Source of the DNA: Phoronis australis
Taxonomy: Eukaryota; Phoronida; Phoronidae
DNA length: 64,000 nucleotides
NCBI GenBank assembly: GCA_002633005.1
Contig: NMRA01000269.1
Location: forward strand, 77,070-141,069
Direction of reading: 5' to 3'
Below are positions 41,401 to 56,400 of this stretch, piece after piece; the stretch's first letter is position 1; the number at the start of each line of letters is the position of its first letter. The translations under genes were made by a program, and so were the position numbers. The notes under the pieces are model-generated. The model saw nothing but the letters and a program-made list of their open reading frames with translations, was not told the DNA's origin and did not search any database.

Positions 41401-44400
41401 AACATTCCATCACGTGTTTCTCTGGCATGCATTGATCAGTCACATCCAGTGCTTCTTAACCCAGTTTGCTATTGTGGTCACACAGTGGTGGTGACTCACT
41501 CGGTGCAGTTAACCTTGCATCGTACGCTTCTATACTAACCCGTGGTAAGTGGATTTTAGTTCTTTTTTACGTTTTTAAGTACAAGGTCGTGTTTTGCGTA
41601 ACACCATTCCGCTTGTTCACAGCATGGATACTGTTGTTGAATGTTACAACTCGGTCCTTTATGGGGTGGAATGTTACCCGTCGATTTAGCGCCTACTTTT
41701 TGTTGACCTATATTTGTCTATGAAGTATCTTGTTTTTTCTTGATATCTTAATGCCTCTAAGAAAATGATATTACAGCTAATTAAAACAAAAAATATTTGT
41801 AATATGTCAAACAAAGATAATTCTTTTGTCGTTGACGCATTTATTTTTTAATGCATGTAGAAATATTTATATTCTGTGCATGCTCCTCTTTGTGGATTAT
41901 CCAATTGCATTTGCCTTATAATAATGATTTGATTCAAATTTTCAGATGAAAGCATATCTGAGTAATTTTGTTGCTTTACGGATACTTCATTTTCTCCATT
42001 TTCTCCCAAACCTTTCAGCTCCAGACAATTCACTTGTTCCTGTAAATGTTGTTAACAATGGCAACTCTACCTATCGCTGTGACTGGATTCCAAAGATTGT
42101 TGGTAAGTTCTCGTTTTCTTAATCAGATTGAAGAATTGTTTAATTAGTAAACAGTTATTCGCTTTCACTATGGTCATGATGTTGTTTTGGAGACTCCTAA
42201 GGTGAGATTATGGCCACGGACATTTTATTATTATACTTAAGTGCTAGCGGTATGAGGGACGCATCGTTTATAGGATTCAAGCACGTGTCAATAACTTAGA
42301 GTTGCGGGCACGCAGTGATCGTCACTGTAGTTTGAAATCCACTTTTGCACCATTTGCCCAAATCGGCCATATAGCATAACTTGAAACTTGCTGTGCTGAT
42401 TGATCTAAAAAATTCCCCTGTTGGAATTGTCGTAGACAACATAGGTACTCCGTGTGCAGTATTTTCTGAGGTTGAGGGTGGAAAGAGCCAAAGACAAACT
42501 GATCCAATGCACTTCTGTAATGTTTTTATAAGTCCATGTTGACACAGTATTCACACTGGCTGATTTAGAATGATGGATGTATGCTGCATAAAGACAAAAC
42601 TGAAACAGATTTCTGCCAAATCACTGCTTGTGTCAGCATTGTATGTTGTGATTTTCCCACTTTCTGATTGGTAAGATTGTATTTAGTGATTGGCAACCTG
42701 ATGTCCTTAAAACTACTGTACACATGTTTCCTGTGATTGATTTTTCGTTTCCATTTTGTCAGTTTGAGATGAAGAAAGCATTAAGGTAAACAGAATTCAT
42801 AAACCCTTTTGTGCAGTTTCTGTTTCGTAGTGATTGTGCGTGATTAGTCAGTGTTGGCGGATGATCCTTCTTGGTGCATTTTGGGCCGCTTCAGGTTTCG
42901 GCTTGATTCACTGCTGTGTACTTCATTCTAGTTTGAAGTTGGACAGCCACGACCTTTGACCTAATGGTGAGCATGCTGCAGGTGTGCCATTTAAAGCGAC
43001 ATGTACCATCATTCCCTTCTTTTTTCAGGTGACCATCAGGTGGAGGTCAGTTATGCCGGGATGCCTATTAAAGGGAGCCCCTTCACTGCTCGTGTGTGTA
43101 ATCCAGCCAAAGTCAAGGTCTATGACGTCAAACCAGGCCGTCAAGGAAAACGGTCGTTTTTCAAACGTAATACCATCTTACCTCATTCTTGCACTATGTT
43201 CCACCGACATGCATTTTTACCGTTTTTTTTTTTTGCGAATCGGAAATGTTGCAAAAATGTGCAGTTTTCTAGAATGACACTCTTGCCTCTGATGGTATTT
43301 TTGGTGCGGTCATTTTGCTAGGACTGCACAATGTGTAGGCCTAATTCATTTTTAGTCCCACCCCGTACTATCTTTGAAATAAAATTAAGAGTGATCGTTG
43401 TCTTTAACATGAGGAAGGGCGGAGCTTTGTTGTGGGCAAAATCTTAAAAACAGGAAACCGTTCCTCTTTGACAGTTGTTTACTCAGAGTCTTAAGCCTCA
43501 CTCTATGTCATCTGTCAATCACCACGACATAGGTGGATTTATGGAAGAAAACAGGGTGACCATCAAGTCCAAATTGCTTATTGATTTTTTACCAATAAAT
43601 GACTTGAACAATGTGTCTGTACGGGTTATTTTTAATAATAACCTGTGTACGAGTGTTTTGATGACTTCCAATCAGAAACTTCTATATAATTATTTTGTCA
43701 TTGAAAATTCAATACAAGAGAGGAAGGAACACTTTAACCGATGTGTATGCCACTAACTAGATAATTAAAAAGGTGAAATCCGCATGAGGTTTGTCCAAGC
43801 AGTTCATGATGGAATTGACAAAAGAATTTTACGATAGATTTTATGGACATTCACTTTGCCATTTAGGCGGAATGTGTTTAATCCGACTTGAGAATACAGG
43901 GGTGAGTGAGTGTAGCTTATAACAAACTGAATACTAAAAAGCAAAACGAGGACAAGAAGTATTTTTCACGTTTATTTCAGTGGATGCCAGTGAAGCTGGA
44001 CCTGGTAACCTGGAGATTGTTGTTGCTGCCAACGGACAGAACGTGTCCAACTTTGTGGAGAAAGAGGGGACTGCTAAATTTGCAGTATCCTATACACCTG
44101 AATCTGCAGTTCCACACCAGGTGTCTGTCAAGTTCAACAATGAACATGTACCAGGTAGGTGCTTTATGAACTGAAGTGAAAGTATTTGTCGTGATGGATT
44201 AATTGAACTGTGAAACAAAAAGTGACTGATTTTTGATAAGATGGACCAATGCAAAACTTATAGCGGCTGCTTTGTAAACCTGTATTCGGCCAAAGAAACT
44301 AACATTTGATGTGAAACATACTGCTACGAAATTAGTTTTAGCTTGTTCTTTACTAAGATGAGAGGAGGTTTCAGGGCTTGAATTTTTTTTCATTTAAGAG

Positions 44401-47400
44401 GATTTCCTCTGTTTTGGCTTGGATTTCCTCTTACTGGATTCCAGTTTCCACTTTTTCTATCTCTTTTTATCATTATTTTGACTTCATTCATACAAAAGCA
44501 TTTATTTCGGTTAAATTTTACATCACAAAAAATACTTCTATCACACAATCCTGTTTGTGGAATGATACATCACCTGTATTTTTTTCTTTTTTGTTGTTGG
44601 TCATTCCAAGCCTTGAGGTTTCTGTGTTTAAAAATAACTGATTGCCCTTTGAGACCATCCTCACCACATAAATGTTCTACCGTAACGAGCCAACGTATCA
44701 AGCCCTGTCTGTAGCAGTAGTGCATTGTCAGTTCTTAGCTTAGCAATCATCTCTAACTTGTACAGGGAGCGATGTTGAGACCGGTTCCAAAACTGTAAGA
44801 CATAGTGTAAATTAACTTTTTAAGGGAAGACAGCTTTGTAGCAGCTTGAACATAGTTTGTGGTAAATTTTCTCCTATTTCGCCTAAAAATCATAGTTTTC
44901 AAATGCTGATCATTAATTTACTTCAAATAATGAAAAATTTGCCAAAAAGTTACTTTATATTTTTTCTAACAGTACAGACTAAGCTAGAAATAGACTAAAA
45001 TTTTCTTGATCTTTAGTTTTGTTGAGAAATTCGACAAAATGGAATTTCACTTGTTGGCCACGTTATGTTATGAATAAGTGAAGAATGACCGTACACAGAT
45101 AGTGTGTTTTGTTTGCATCATGAAATGTTGACCATGGTACTAGTCTTCGGCCTAGATTTATTAAAAGGATACCACCAAACCTGGTTTTGGCCTATTAACT
45201 GATACTAAAAAGTACTTTCCCGTCCAGTTCTCTGAAACAATGCTCTGTAACACTCAACAGCCCTCATACGTTTGGAGGAAAATTTGAAAACTGCTTTGAA
45301 GTTTGCTAAACGGTTAAGCGTGACCTACACTTTTAGCGAATTACACGGGAAAAGACCACCCACCAAGGACCAAAATGTTCAATCTGTGACACAAGAAGTA
45401 TGAGTTTTCAGTTGATTCTTGCGTTCAACTTGGAAGATTGACGCCAGTGTGCATTAGCATGTGACAGAACAAGGATTGGTTGAAATTATCAAAACAGCCG
45501 AGGGTTGAGCATCTTTTTAAGTATCGTGACAGTTATGCTTAAGGTTAGGCAAGTTGTTGTCAACAAGTCTGTTCATTCAAACAAATATCTATAAAAGTTC
45601 AAAATTTAATGCGATAAAAGTAACTATATGTTTTCTGATAGTAGAAAACTACAGAATTCGGTTTTTCATTTTATATGAATCTGCCATTGACTGGGTCATG
45701 TGACAGTGTCTTTGGTTAGTAAAATGTTACAAAAATAAATTTTCATTTTTCATAACAAAACAACAGCATGATTAACATGACCTAATTTCATTTATATGCG
45801 TGCTCAAGATGAAATCTCCACTGTCACACTCTAAACTACCATTTCATTTCTGTTTCATACGACTTAAGGTTTTTTACATAAAAATCATAAAAGTCTCGTT
45901 TTGATAACCCTCTTGTAGAAGTGGATCATCATTTTAAAAATAATTTCTATCAGAGCTTTGGAGAACGGTGCATAAATAATATCTGAAAGTTTCATTTGAC
46001 TCCAATTGGCCGTTTCTCAGATATGATGTTCCAAAGCTGCCAAATTTTGACATTTTTCTACGGTTCCACTAAAACTTGAATGCACGTATGTTTGGTTTAA
46101 GTTATGGATGCTCCTACTGAATTGACGTATCGCAAGCTCTGCCCCGTGCAAAAAGTCATCAAGACAAACAAACAATAAGTTTTACCCAATGTGTTGTTTG
46201 TCACGTAAAATGGCGGCTTGGAAATGAAGGTGTGTCTAGATTGCTGCATTCTGATTGAGCCGTCACTGAAAAACCTGGTGATAGGTCAATTGTTGAATCA
46301 CTCTCACTGGTTGGCTCTTTATTACAGGAAGTCCCTTCACCTCACAAGTTGTCGATGGCTCCCGCTGTGCTGTGTTTGGCGACAACTTGCAGAAGGCAGT
46401 GGTGAACCGCAGATCAAGGTTCACTGTGGATCCCCGAGGAGCCGGAGAGGCTGACTGCGAAGTAGAAATTTTCTGTAAGCTATTTGTATTTGGTTCTTTG
46501 ATAGGAATGAAACATTATGAAATGATGTTCATTGCAATTACACATCTGGACCCGCAACCTCCAAATTTAACTTGAGACTACTGGAAAATTGACGAGTTGC
46601 GTGACATGCGTTGAGTTAATTCTCCAATTTCACATGATGTGATTGGTCAGTTTTCGAATAAGTCTCCAGTAAAGTTGGTGGTTGCTGGTCCCGATATTAA
46701 AGGTATTAACAAGTATGTCCAGTGCCAATATTTTGTTGCAAATGTGTGTTTAGTCATTCTGTGGTGACTGAAAAACATAAGTGATAGCTGTTTTTGATGA
46801 TTATAAGAGTTCTTACTGAATTTACCTGTAGTTTTCTTAAGTGTTGCTGAAAATGTCGTCAACAATCGCGGGATTTTAAGCACTGGGTCGGATTAACTTT
46901 AATCATGTTAATTGTTGATTTCCGAGACTGTTGATTCACAAAATGGTGACAACTAATCATGCCTGAATGGTGTTACATTTTTTTCAATTTTTGTTCTAGG
47001 TCGATACTTTTTTATGTTTCTTAAAAAGGTTCCAAGTTACTGGCAGACTTTACTTTTAAGCTGAAGTTGCCAGCGTGATTGTGTACCTGACTGGATAACT
47101 GTTATTTGATAATAAGCTGTCAACGCCAAATTAAGTTTATATTTAATTTTTTAAATTGAAAACTCAGCGTAAAGAAATTGATAATAGTGCACATATTTGC
47201 TCTGATTACAGCCCCCTCTGGCGCCATCGTTCCCGCTACAGTTAGTGGCAGTTCGAGCACCAACTACATGGTCGAGTTCACACCTAAAGAAGTGGGTCAC
47301 CATAAGGTCAACATCAAGTACGCCGACGTGACTGTGGCTGGAAGTCCATTCGATTGCAACGTGTATAATCCGAACCAGGTGAATTGCACCAAGGTGGACT

Positions 47401-50400
47401 CGACCAAGCTGGGTTCCAGAGTGACTATGGATAGTAAGTACTGTACGGTTGAAGTAATAGTGAAATTTCTCCTTGTACGAGACAAAAATTATCTGACAAA
47501 GTTCTGTTTTTCTGTCACGACGGCTAATTCTATAACAGCAAAGATTGGTAATAATTATTAGGGTGGATAAATTCGACAGAATGACTTAGTTACATAGTTA
47601 CGTACCTTACCTTACTAACTTTTCTGTTAATTCCCTTTTATTCTCTGTCATATGGGAAGTATAGTCTGAAGGTAAAGTCAGCTTCTGCCCAGAGTCGTCA
47701 TGACGGATGAATTATGAGTCATTTTGTCTGACTACTTTTGGCTTGTACTGTATTTACAAGACAATGTGATGGACTAGTGGAATTTTGTTTTCTGGTTTAT
47801 TTCATGAAAGGCAAGTCACATTGAATAAATTGTCAAATTTACAATGAAAAACCTATTTGTCGCATCGAATAAATGCTTCATCAGTTTTTGGATTCATTCC
47901 ATGGCTACTGTCAGACGATGTTTTTTAGCAATACTGGGAATTCAAAACAATGTCAATTGCCTTTGGAAAATGAAGTTGAAAAAAGACTAATTTTGGCAAA
48001 TATTTTTGTCTGAGTTGGTGAAAATTCACCGTACTAAGAAGTTGACCTTTCCTTTCATTTCAGGCTTACAATTATTTAGTTTTATAGTGGTCTTTGGAAG
48101 TTGACCTGTCAGTAGAAGATAACTGGCTCAGCCAGACAAATACAAATCTAAATAAAACATTGTCTTAAATCATGGTCCATCAACCCTCAGGGTTTTGATT
48201 CCTGCTTCATGATTTTGGAACTGGCCATAATGTTTCAAGTTCAACCTTTAGATTCACAAATCTGTCCAAAGTGTTGACGAGTCATCCCACTGACTTTTTT
48301 CACGTGGTATTTTAGATGCTTTATGCCATGAAATTTCTATCTGATTGATCACCACTTGATTGTTTCTTTCAGTTGACTGCAGAAATGCTGGTGAGGGCGA
48401 CCTGAGTGCAGAGGTCAGGTGTAATGGAGAGGGCGTACCTTGTGAGATTGTAGGGAAGGCGGTTGGGGTTTATGAGTTGTCGTTTGTACCCAAAGAGGCC
48501 AGCACTCACACTGTGGATGTATCGTTCAATGATGAACAAGTGCCCAGTAAGTATCACATTCAATGTATTCTAGTGATTCATAAACAAGTTAGTTATGATT
48601 ATGAAAACGGGTCGATGTTTGTGAAATTTAGTAGCACAGCTAGTATGTTTAAGTATTAATGAGATGATGGCACCTGCTGTTATTTTCTTTAATTTGTTGA
48701 TCACCTTCTGTGCCCTATTAAATACCAAGTGATTTTTGCTTTTCAGATGCTCCTATGGCCATAGATGTTGTTGACGATCGACTTGTTACTGTACAGGGTG
48801 ATGCTGTGCGAAGTGCCGCCATTTTTAAGAATTCATCGTTCGTTGTTAACACTAACGGTGCAGAAATGAAAGATCTAAATATTAGGATTGTCAGTAAGTA
48901 AACTCACTTTGTTACCTTTCTCGTCCATTTTGGTTAGTTGGATTGCTTCTTTAGTAATCCATTTGTATCAATAGGATTTGTCTCCCTTGCCTTTACAGCT
49001 GAACGACGCACTTTTCAATTCTTCCCTATTCTTAGTGAAGTATTCAGTGAAAAAAACTGCATGTGTTGTCATCGACAATCTATATGGCTCATGAAAAATA
49101 GGGTTTTCCAAAATACATTTTTGCTCTGTTAAGATCTTAGTCACCACATGTAACAGCTGAGAGTCTCATATTGCAAAATGAACATGATGCAACCTAAGAC
49201 TTACACTATTATCACCGGTTTGAGTAGGCTACTCATTAAAAGGAAGAAAAAATTGAAATAAATGACTTGACTCGTTTGGCAACTTATATTTCAATTTCAT
49301 CCGCTTAATGCGTATGGGGGTGAAATCACATATTCTGTCATCTACTGAACAAAGGCTTGTGGTGTGCTCAAGAATTTCAACAGACTCGACTGGTTGTACT
49401 GGCCAGTGGGGTCGGTCTGTCACAAGTTACATTATATAGGTACTCAAGACAGTTGCTGGTAACTGTGAAATTACTTTTCGTTTCAATATTTTGAAGCCTG
49501 TTTAGCTTATATTTTGCTGTATTGTTTGGTATTTAAGCCTCGACATGTAAAAATGAATTTAATGTTTTTCAACTACGAGAAGTTTAAACCTCTCATGTTC
49601 CTGACGTTATGTTTTCTGCACAGGTCCTTCCCAGAAGGAGGTGCCCATCTATCTCACCCACAGCGGGGGTGTTTACCGCGTCGAATTCACCCCAGCTGAG
49701 GTGGGAGGCCACCATATTCACGTCAACATTGGGAGTCATCCCATCCAGGGCAGCCCATTCACTTGCTACGTTTATGATGTGGCCAAAGTCAATGTTGACA
49801 TGTCGCAGTCCTCAGGAATTCTGGGAAAACAGATGTCCTTTACTGGTAAGTCAGTCAAAACTGTGTCCCAAGTTCCTGTGTGTACTCTTTATGGTATAGT
49901 AGTCAAAATTATGTGAATATGTGCAGGAGGCCTAAGTGCAAAAAATGTGTCATTAGTCCAAAGTTTGCTGTTTTCATTGCAGCTTTTGCATCACTCAATT
50001 TATCTTTGGTAATCCCGAGTGTAGCTTTTTTGAGATATGAAATTTTTTCAGGGTTACAGGGTGGTATTCAGCTCGTGGTATTTGACGCAATTTTGGATGG
50101 CTGCATGTAACTGGAATGCGTAGATGTTTCTCCATCAAAATCCAACTCCCTACCTCAACTCAATTCAGGATTTTAAATTAGTTGGAAATTTAAGTAAGCA
50201 TGTCGTCTTTGGATATTTAAATGCTTATTTCCATTCTGCCTTGTAGAAGTGAAACATATTGTCCTTACTGCTGGTAGTTTTAAAGTTCATCTTTGTGTAT
50301 TCCAGTGGATGCCTCCGAGGCTGGCCAGGGAGATATAGATGTCGAAGTCAACTGCAACAATCGACTTGTGCGAGTGTCGCGGGAGAACTTGGGTGACAAC

Positions 50401-53400
50401 CGTCATCGATACTCCTTCATTCCAGAAGAAGCCGGTCTGCACACCATTGATGTCACCTACAATTATGAGAAAGTGAAAGGTATCGCTTGTTACTTGCGCA
50501 TCTAAAGTAGTTTTGAAAGGAAACCTGACAGTTTTGACATGTTTTACCACTTTTTGTCTATTAGAAATAGCTTGGACACGTGGTAAAATCTATCCAATTT
50601 TGTCCAAAGATAACTGTCAGAATTTTTTTTCATCGCTGGGAATATCGCTGTTTCTCAAACATTGTCTGCTGCTGGTTATGGTGAAGAACTTGAAAATGAT
50701 AAAGTATTTTTGCAAAAATGAAAGATTAAAGATTATTGTTCCCCGTTATTGTGTCTTAAGTTTGGGAAAGAGCGAGGGTTGTGCAGTAACACCGGTTTAC
50801 GGAATATTATGCACAGAATAACTTTAGAACTATAATCTGACGTTCTTCTTGCCAGAATGACCTTGATGACAAATTTAAGAAATGAGGACCTTTCAGTTTT
50901 TATCGTTAAACATTAAATTATTATCATGAGGAGTAACGTGACCAATAAAGTACTCCTGACATGTTGTAGGATCTCCCTTCTCGATCAACATCATTGATCC
51001 TAACCCGCCGATTCCGTTCATCCATGATGTACGCCAAGAGAATGCCGTCTATCGCTCCAGCTCCTATGACATCGTCGACAACCCTATCTACCAGTCAGCT
51101 GGCAGCACTGTTGTTGAGACCAGGACACATCGTTCTAACCTTCAGGATTTGTCAGCGTTCTTAATCTCCTTGGGTGGCACACAGTATAACATAAATGATC
51201 TTCAGCTGGTGGTCACAGGTTGTGGTCCTATTGTATCTGTCTTCCACACTTTTTAACTTGCCTGCTTAGAATTAAAAAGAATACAATGAGAATAGTTATA
51301 TCAACCTTCATGAAGTCCTTTCACAATTCTTCAGCCATTAAAACAATCCCGTGAGTCTTTTTGATTGCTGATGTCTCCGTTGTGTTAAGGAAAATCTCAA
51401 CTCAGAGACAATGTTTGCCCGGCCATATACCATAAAGTAAGTTTACAAAAATTTGATGTCAATCAACCCACACATTAAAAGGAAAACCTGTGTTAAATCC
51501 TACTAAAAGCATCGAAAATGAAAAGTCCTAAAATGGCCGATAAAGATTTGTCATGTAGTTGAAATCTACAGAAACTTTGTCGACTAGTTTGCATATTTGG
51601 TGCATAAATGATGCAGTGAAAGAAATTTTGTGGATGGCAATGGAAAGAAATTGCAGTTATATATATTTTTTTAAATTTCCATGAAGGTTAACAATTTCCC
51701 ATAAATTTTTGAAATTTTTAATAATAGCAACAGTACTGAAAGAGACGCTTACCACTGATTTTCAACTTTTTATGACACAATGACTTTCATTTCTTACGCT
51801 CATAAATCAAAAGTCTGGGGTCATTGAATTTTGTGTCCACTTTTAGATACAACACTAAAAATTATATTTCATAGCAATTCATGTCATTTTGAAAGAATAT
51901 CAAGAATAAATTTTGGTTAGCCTGGCTTAGGAAGTTTTTAACTATATCTTTGCAAGAAGTAAGAATATTCTTGAATAAGGTATATTATGTTTATTGTCCA
52001 ATATTCAATCATTCTTTAAACGAGGTTGCTCTCATTCAAGTTAGATCTTTCAACAAGCTTGACATGACGTCAAACTTGATGGATCATTCGGACTTCGCCT
52101 TTAACTAATTCAAAGACTGACACAACATCAGGCGCAGCATCAGGTGTTGTGGCGCTAGTTGTCTTGAGGGTTGTGACTAAGTAGGACGGAGTAAGTCGTT
52201 GGTCGTACGCCATCTCAGTGTAAGTGTAGTGTTCGTGTATCACCTTCTTTGTCTCTCTTTCTTTCCCCCTTTGTGATGTGAGTCATGTGACTGAGGTGTG
52301 CGAGTGGTTGCTTTTAGTGTTGAAATACATGGCTGAACCCGACGCAAGTAGACGTGATTTGTTAATTCACGAGTAAGGGTCGCTGTTATTCAGTGTTGAT
52401 ATTTCAATGTTTTAGCTCCAAATGGCGAGCAGGTTCCTGCCAAAATCCTTAAGGCACCAAACGGGGAGTATAAAGTGGAGTACTCAACGACTCATGTTGG
52501 TATGTACGGACTGGTCTCAATTGATACCAATTATATTTCTCATATTCAGTAGCCTTTTGGCCCATTTCACAAATGAAACGTGTTACAAAACATAGTGTGA
52601 CCCTTGAATAACGAGCTGTGTACTTTTCCCGGTATAGGTATTTTCGACAGGATTTTTTCTTCCTTGTGTTTCGTTATCATATTAAAGCAGTGGAAAATGT
52701 TGGATTTAGTTAGCAAATGCTGTTATGCAAATAGACTTCTGTTGTTGCCTTCTGATGAAAGTTATTTAGGGGTGTAGGGACACTTATCAGCCGTACTCGA
52801 GATGTAGTCTTAGCACAGACCAGATAACATTTTGTGCCTCATCACATACAAGTGATAACGGAAAAAGACACTATGGACAATCTCTCAGTAACGGTGATTT
52901 CATATATGTGATTTTTTCCAGGTCGTCACACTATCGACATCTACTACAATGGTCAAAGAATTGGCGGTAGTCCATACTTTGTTGACGTGTTTGACCCTCA
53001 GCGTGTGCGAGTGGATCAGGAGTACTCCAGGCAGGCATTTGTCAACCAGGAAACTGGACTTAGAGGTGAGGGCATTGGCAGTGCGTGTTCGAGTTGGTTT
53101 TGAACGTAGTGCAGTTGCTTTGTTCATGTACTATTCCGCTGGAAGGAGTCTATCCCTTGTCGTGAAAATAGAGGAATTATTGAATAAGGTCAACTTCATT
53201 TCCAGGCATCGATTAATATCGAGATATCACATGATAGAGGGAACATCTGGGCAATGGAGCTACATCTGTTGTGCCTAAAAAAACAAAATTTCCTATTAAT
53301 GTATTACAATGTATTTAACAATATCAGTTGTTTTGATTGTAGGTCACTTAGGGTTGTCTTTTATGCAATTTCTGTAAAGATCCATACAGTGAATTTGCTA

Positions 53401-56400
53401 CTGGCAATTAAATGTTGTCATTGTGCAGTTTACGTCAACGTTTATGTAGTAGAAATACAGTTAGATAGTAGTAGTTAACAGAGCCACTGATCTGTCTAGT
53501 CAGTTGTGATAATACACCACCCTCTCTTTTTCCCCCTCTTGTTCCCTGGGCACATCAGATATCGACGAAGCTATTGCAGAAATTGACAGAGTAGACGACT
53601 CTACACCCGGAGGTAGATGCTGTGTAGTGGAGTTTTGCTTCAATCACAATGTGGTAGTTTGGAAATAGTGTCGTATTTGACTCTCATTTGAATTGCACAG
53701 CTTTTAGCTTGGAATGATGTTCTGCTTTGAAGCTATCCACGAAGGCTCATATCAGTCTAGTCCACTATTCCTTTGTGTATGACTACACATCGCTTTCCCA
53801 GCCTTCTTATTGGTCTATTGTTACCACATGACCTGAGTTTGGTCAGCTCTTGGCTCTCATAGGCCGATGATTGTCACGTGTCCTTAGGCATTCTCTTTCT
53901 TACTATAATCTCGCGTTTCAGTACACCTTCTTAGTTACAGCCACATTGACGTACGTTCTAAAACTTGTACATTTTCCCACCCTTTTCCATCCCTATTTTC
54001 AGCATTTTTCATGCCTCCACTTGCCCCTCTTACCAAAGATTATTATGTTTTATTACTTGTAATTGTTAGTCATAATAAATGACCTTATTTCACCTACCTC
54101 AGTCTCCATTTCATCTCTGATAACAAGCTTGTGATGCACGTATCATTTATATATTATTCGGGACATATGTCGATCTTAAGTATGTTATTAGTTGGTTTGA
54201 TATTGACTACATAACGTACAATAACCACATTGGATTTCTGCATTCAACTGAAAATAATTGTCATTATTGAGAGACACGACCTGAATATACCTTGAGGCCA
54301 TTTCTATTTTCAGGTGTTCAAAACTATAATATTTAACCATTTTAAAAAGCTGGCCCAAGTCTTAACTCAAACTGAGAAGATATCTTGACGTGATGCAGAC
54401 GATAAAAACGACTTGTAACTTGTTACGGCTTCATTGCAGTGTTTTCCCAGGAGGCGGGTCGAGCTGACCTGACGGCCATGGTTTACAGCCCTTCGGGTCA
54501 GGTGGTCCCTCACCAGATACTGGAGACAACCAACGGTACCAGGATTGCATACAACCCTGCCGAGTACGGCATATACAAGATCTACGCATATTATGGCGGT
54601 GTGGAAGTACCAGGTACTGGAGTATAAGGGCACGACTTGCTTTGGTAGGACAGGACTTAGGATTATAAATAAAAATCAGACAAATTGATGATTAATGACT
54701 TCGTAAAGTACAGTATATGCCAAAAGTATTCAGACAGAACTACCCAGAATTCCCTGTCATGGCGGCTGGGCAGAAGTCCAATTCATCATCAGAGTACCTT
54801 TCCACATGTCTGATAATGAAAGCGAGTTAACAGGAAAGTTGGTAAGGTGTTTAGCCATTCCGCTATAAGAATTTTGCTGCCCTAATTGCCCGTTAGCAGT
54901 CGTTTTTGCTGTTAACAGAATTGCAGCTGTCATGAGGGGAAGCGATCTTTTGTCATAACTTCTGCCACGTAATACGTTCATTACTAAACGTCAATTTGGT
55001 CTATTTACACAAAGCTATTGCCTATTTACATTGGTTTGGCAAAAGAGTGTTCATCATTAACCTCTAACAGTGCTCTGTTGAATGTTATAACTCTTAAAAA
55101 TGGCTAGATGTTGGTGTAAATGGAACTGTTACAATAGAATTTAAGTTGATTGCAATCAGGGATGACCAATGTTGAGGAAAAGGTGTCTTGAGGTATCATT
55201 AGTAATTATTTCCCCTGTCACAATTATAGCTATTCAACCAGTCCAGTGCTTCGACTTTCCTGGGCATCATGCAGTGTTTTGGTTGACCTTCAGATTACCT
55301 GTGTTTGTGTGCAGAAAGTAGGCAGCTTCATCTAAGTTGATTTGATTCTTATTTTAATGTACAGCTGTAAAGTTTTTGTTTTGTTATTTTCTTTCGATAA
55401 ACAATATCGGTTGTTTTCCCCCGTGATGATTATTAGTTTTAGAACAGCTTATTGTATAATGCATGAGTGTCACTTTGTCACGGAATTTTATTCAGTTTGA
55501 TTTTGTTTGGGGAATTTGATTATTATTAATTCCATACTTTGTCATATTAGTTCATTTTTACTCAAATGATCTTTGCCTTGATGAAGGCAAAGACTTTGAA
55601 GAGGTGCCATTTTGTTTGGAAAATGACTATACAAAACAGTAATAACAAAAATTGTATATTTGTAAAGTCGAGATATTAAAAAGTTATTAAACATCCTATA
55701 AGATTTCTACTAATGTTCAACCTTGAGCTGTTCATTTGTTCAATGTCTCAATGATACCAATAAGTCGTAATTTTGTAAAATGCCTAACGACAAAAATTGG
55801 AACTCAGAATCTAATCAAAATGGGTCTTGGCCTATCAATAAGGAAATCGGTTGCTACTGCATCGTTATTCAATTACAGTTCGATTAATCATTGCCCTCTT
55901 AGTGTTGACCTTTCAATTATAACAGTACTATTTTTCTAATACACGCAGGGATGCCGCTGTTGTTAGATCTATAAACCATGCTATTATCTTCCTTTCATTA
56001 GGGTGCCCCATCGTGCAGGAGATCCGCGCCAACCAGGCCAACATCACAGCCCATGGTGACGGCCTCGTGATAGCTGAGGAAGGAAGTCCCGCCACATTCT
56101 ATGTCGACTCTCATGGCGCCCCTGGCGATCTCTTCGTTGAAGTTGGAAGTAGGTTTTCTTGCATTAATCTCATGCACGTATCAGGTTTTTTAATTATTTT
56201 TGCAATGGATGTAAAAAGGTGTCATGTGGCTGGAGCACAGGCACACCAAACTCAATCTCAGAGTTTCCAAGCTCCTCTTAAGGTTATGCATGACCCTAAC
56301 GTTCCAATTTGCCTTACTTTGGAACATCGTATCTGAGAAATGGCAGATCGGTCCTATTATATCCTTAGCATTTTGTTAATTTAAAGGAATTAGGGATGGG

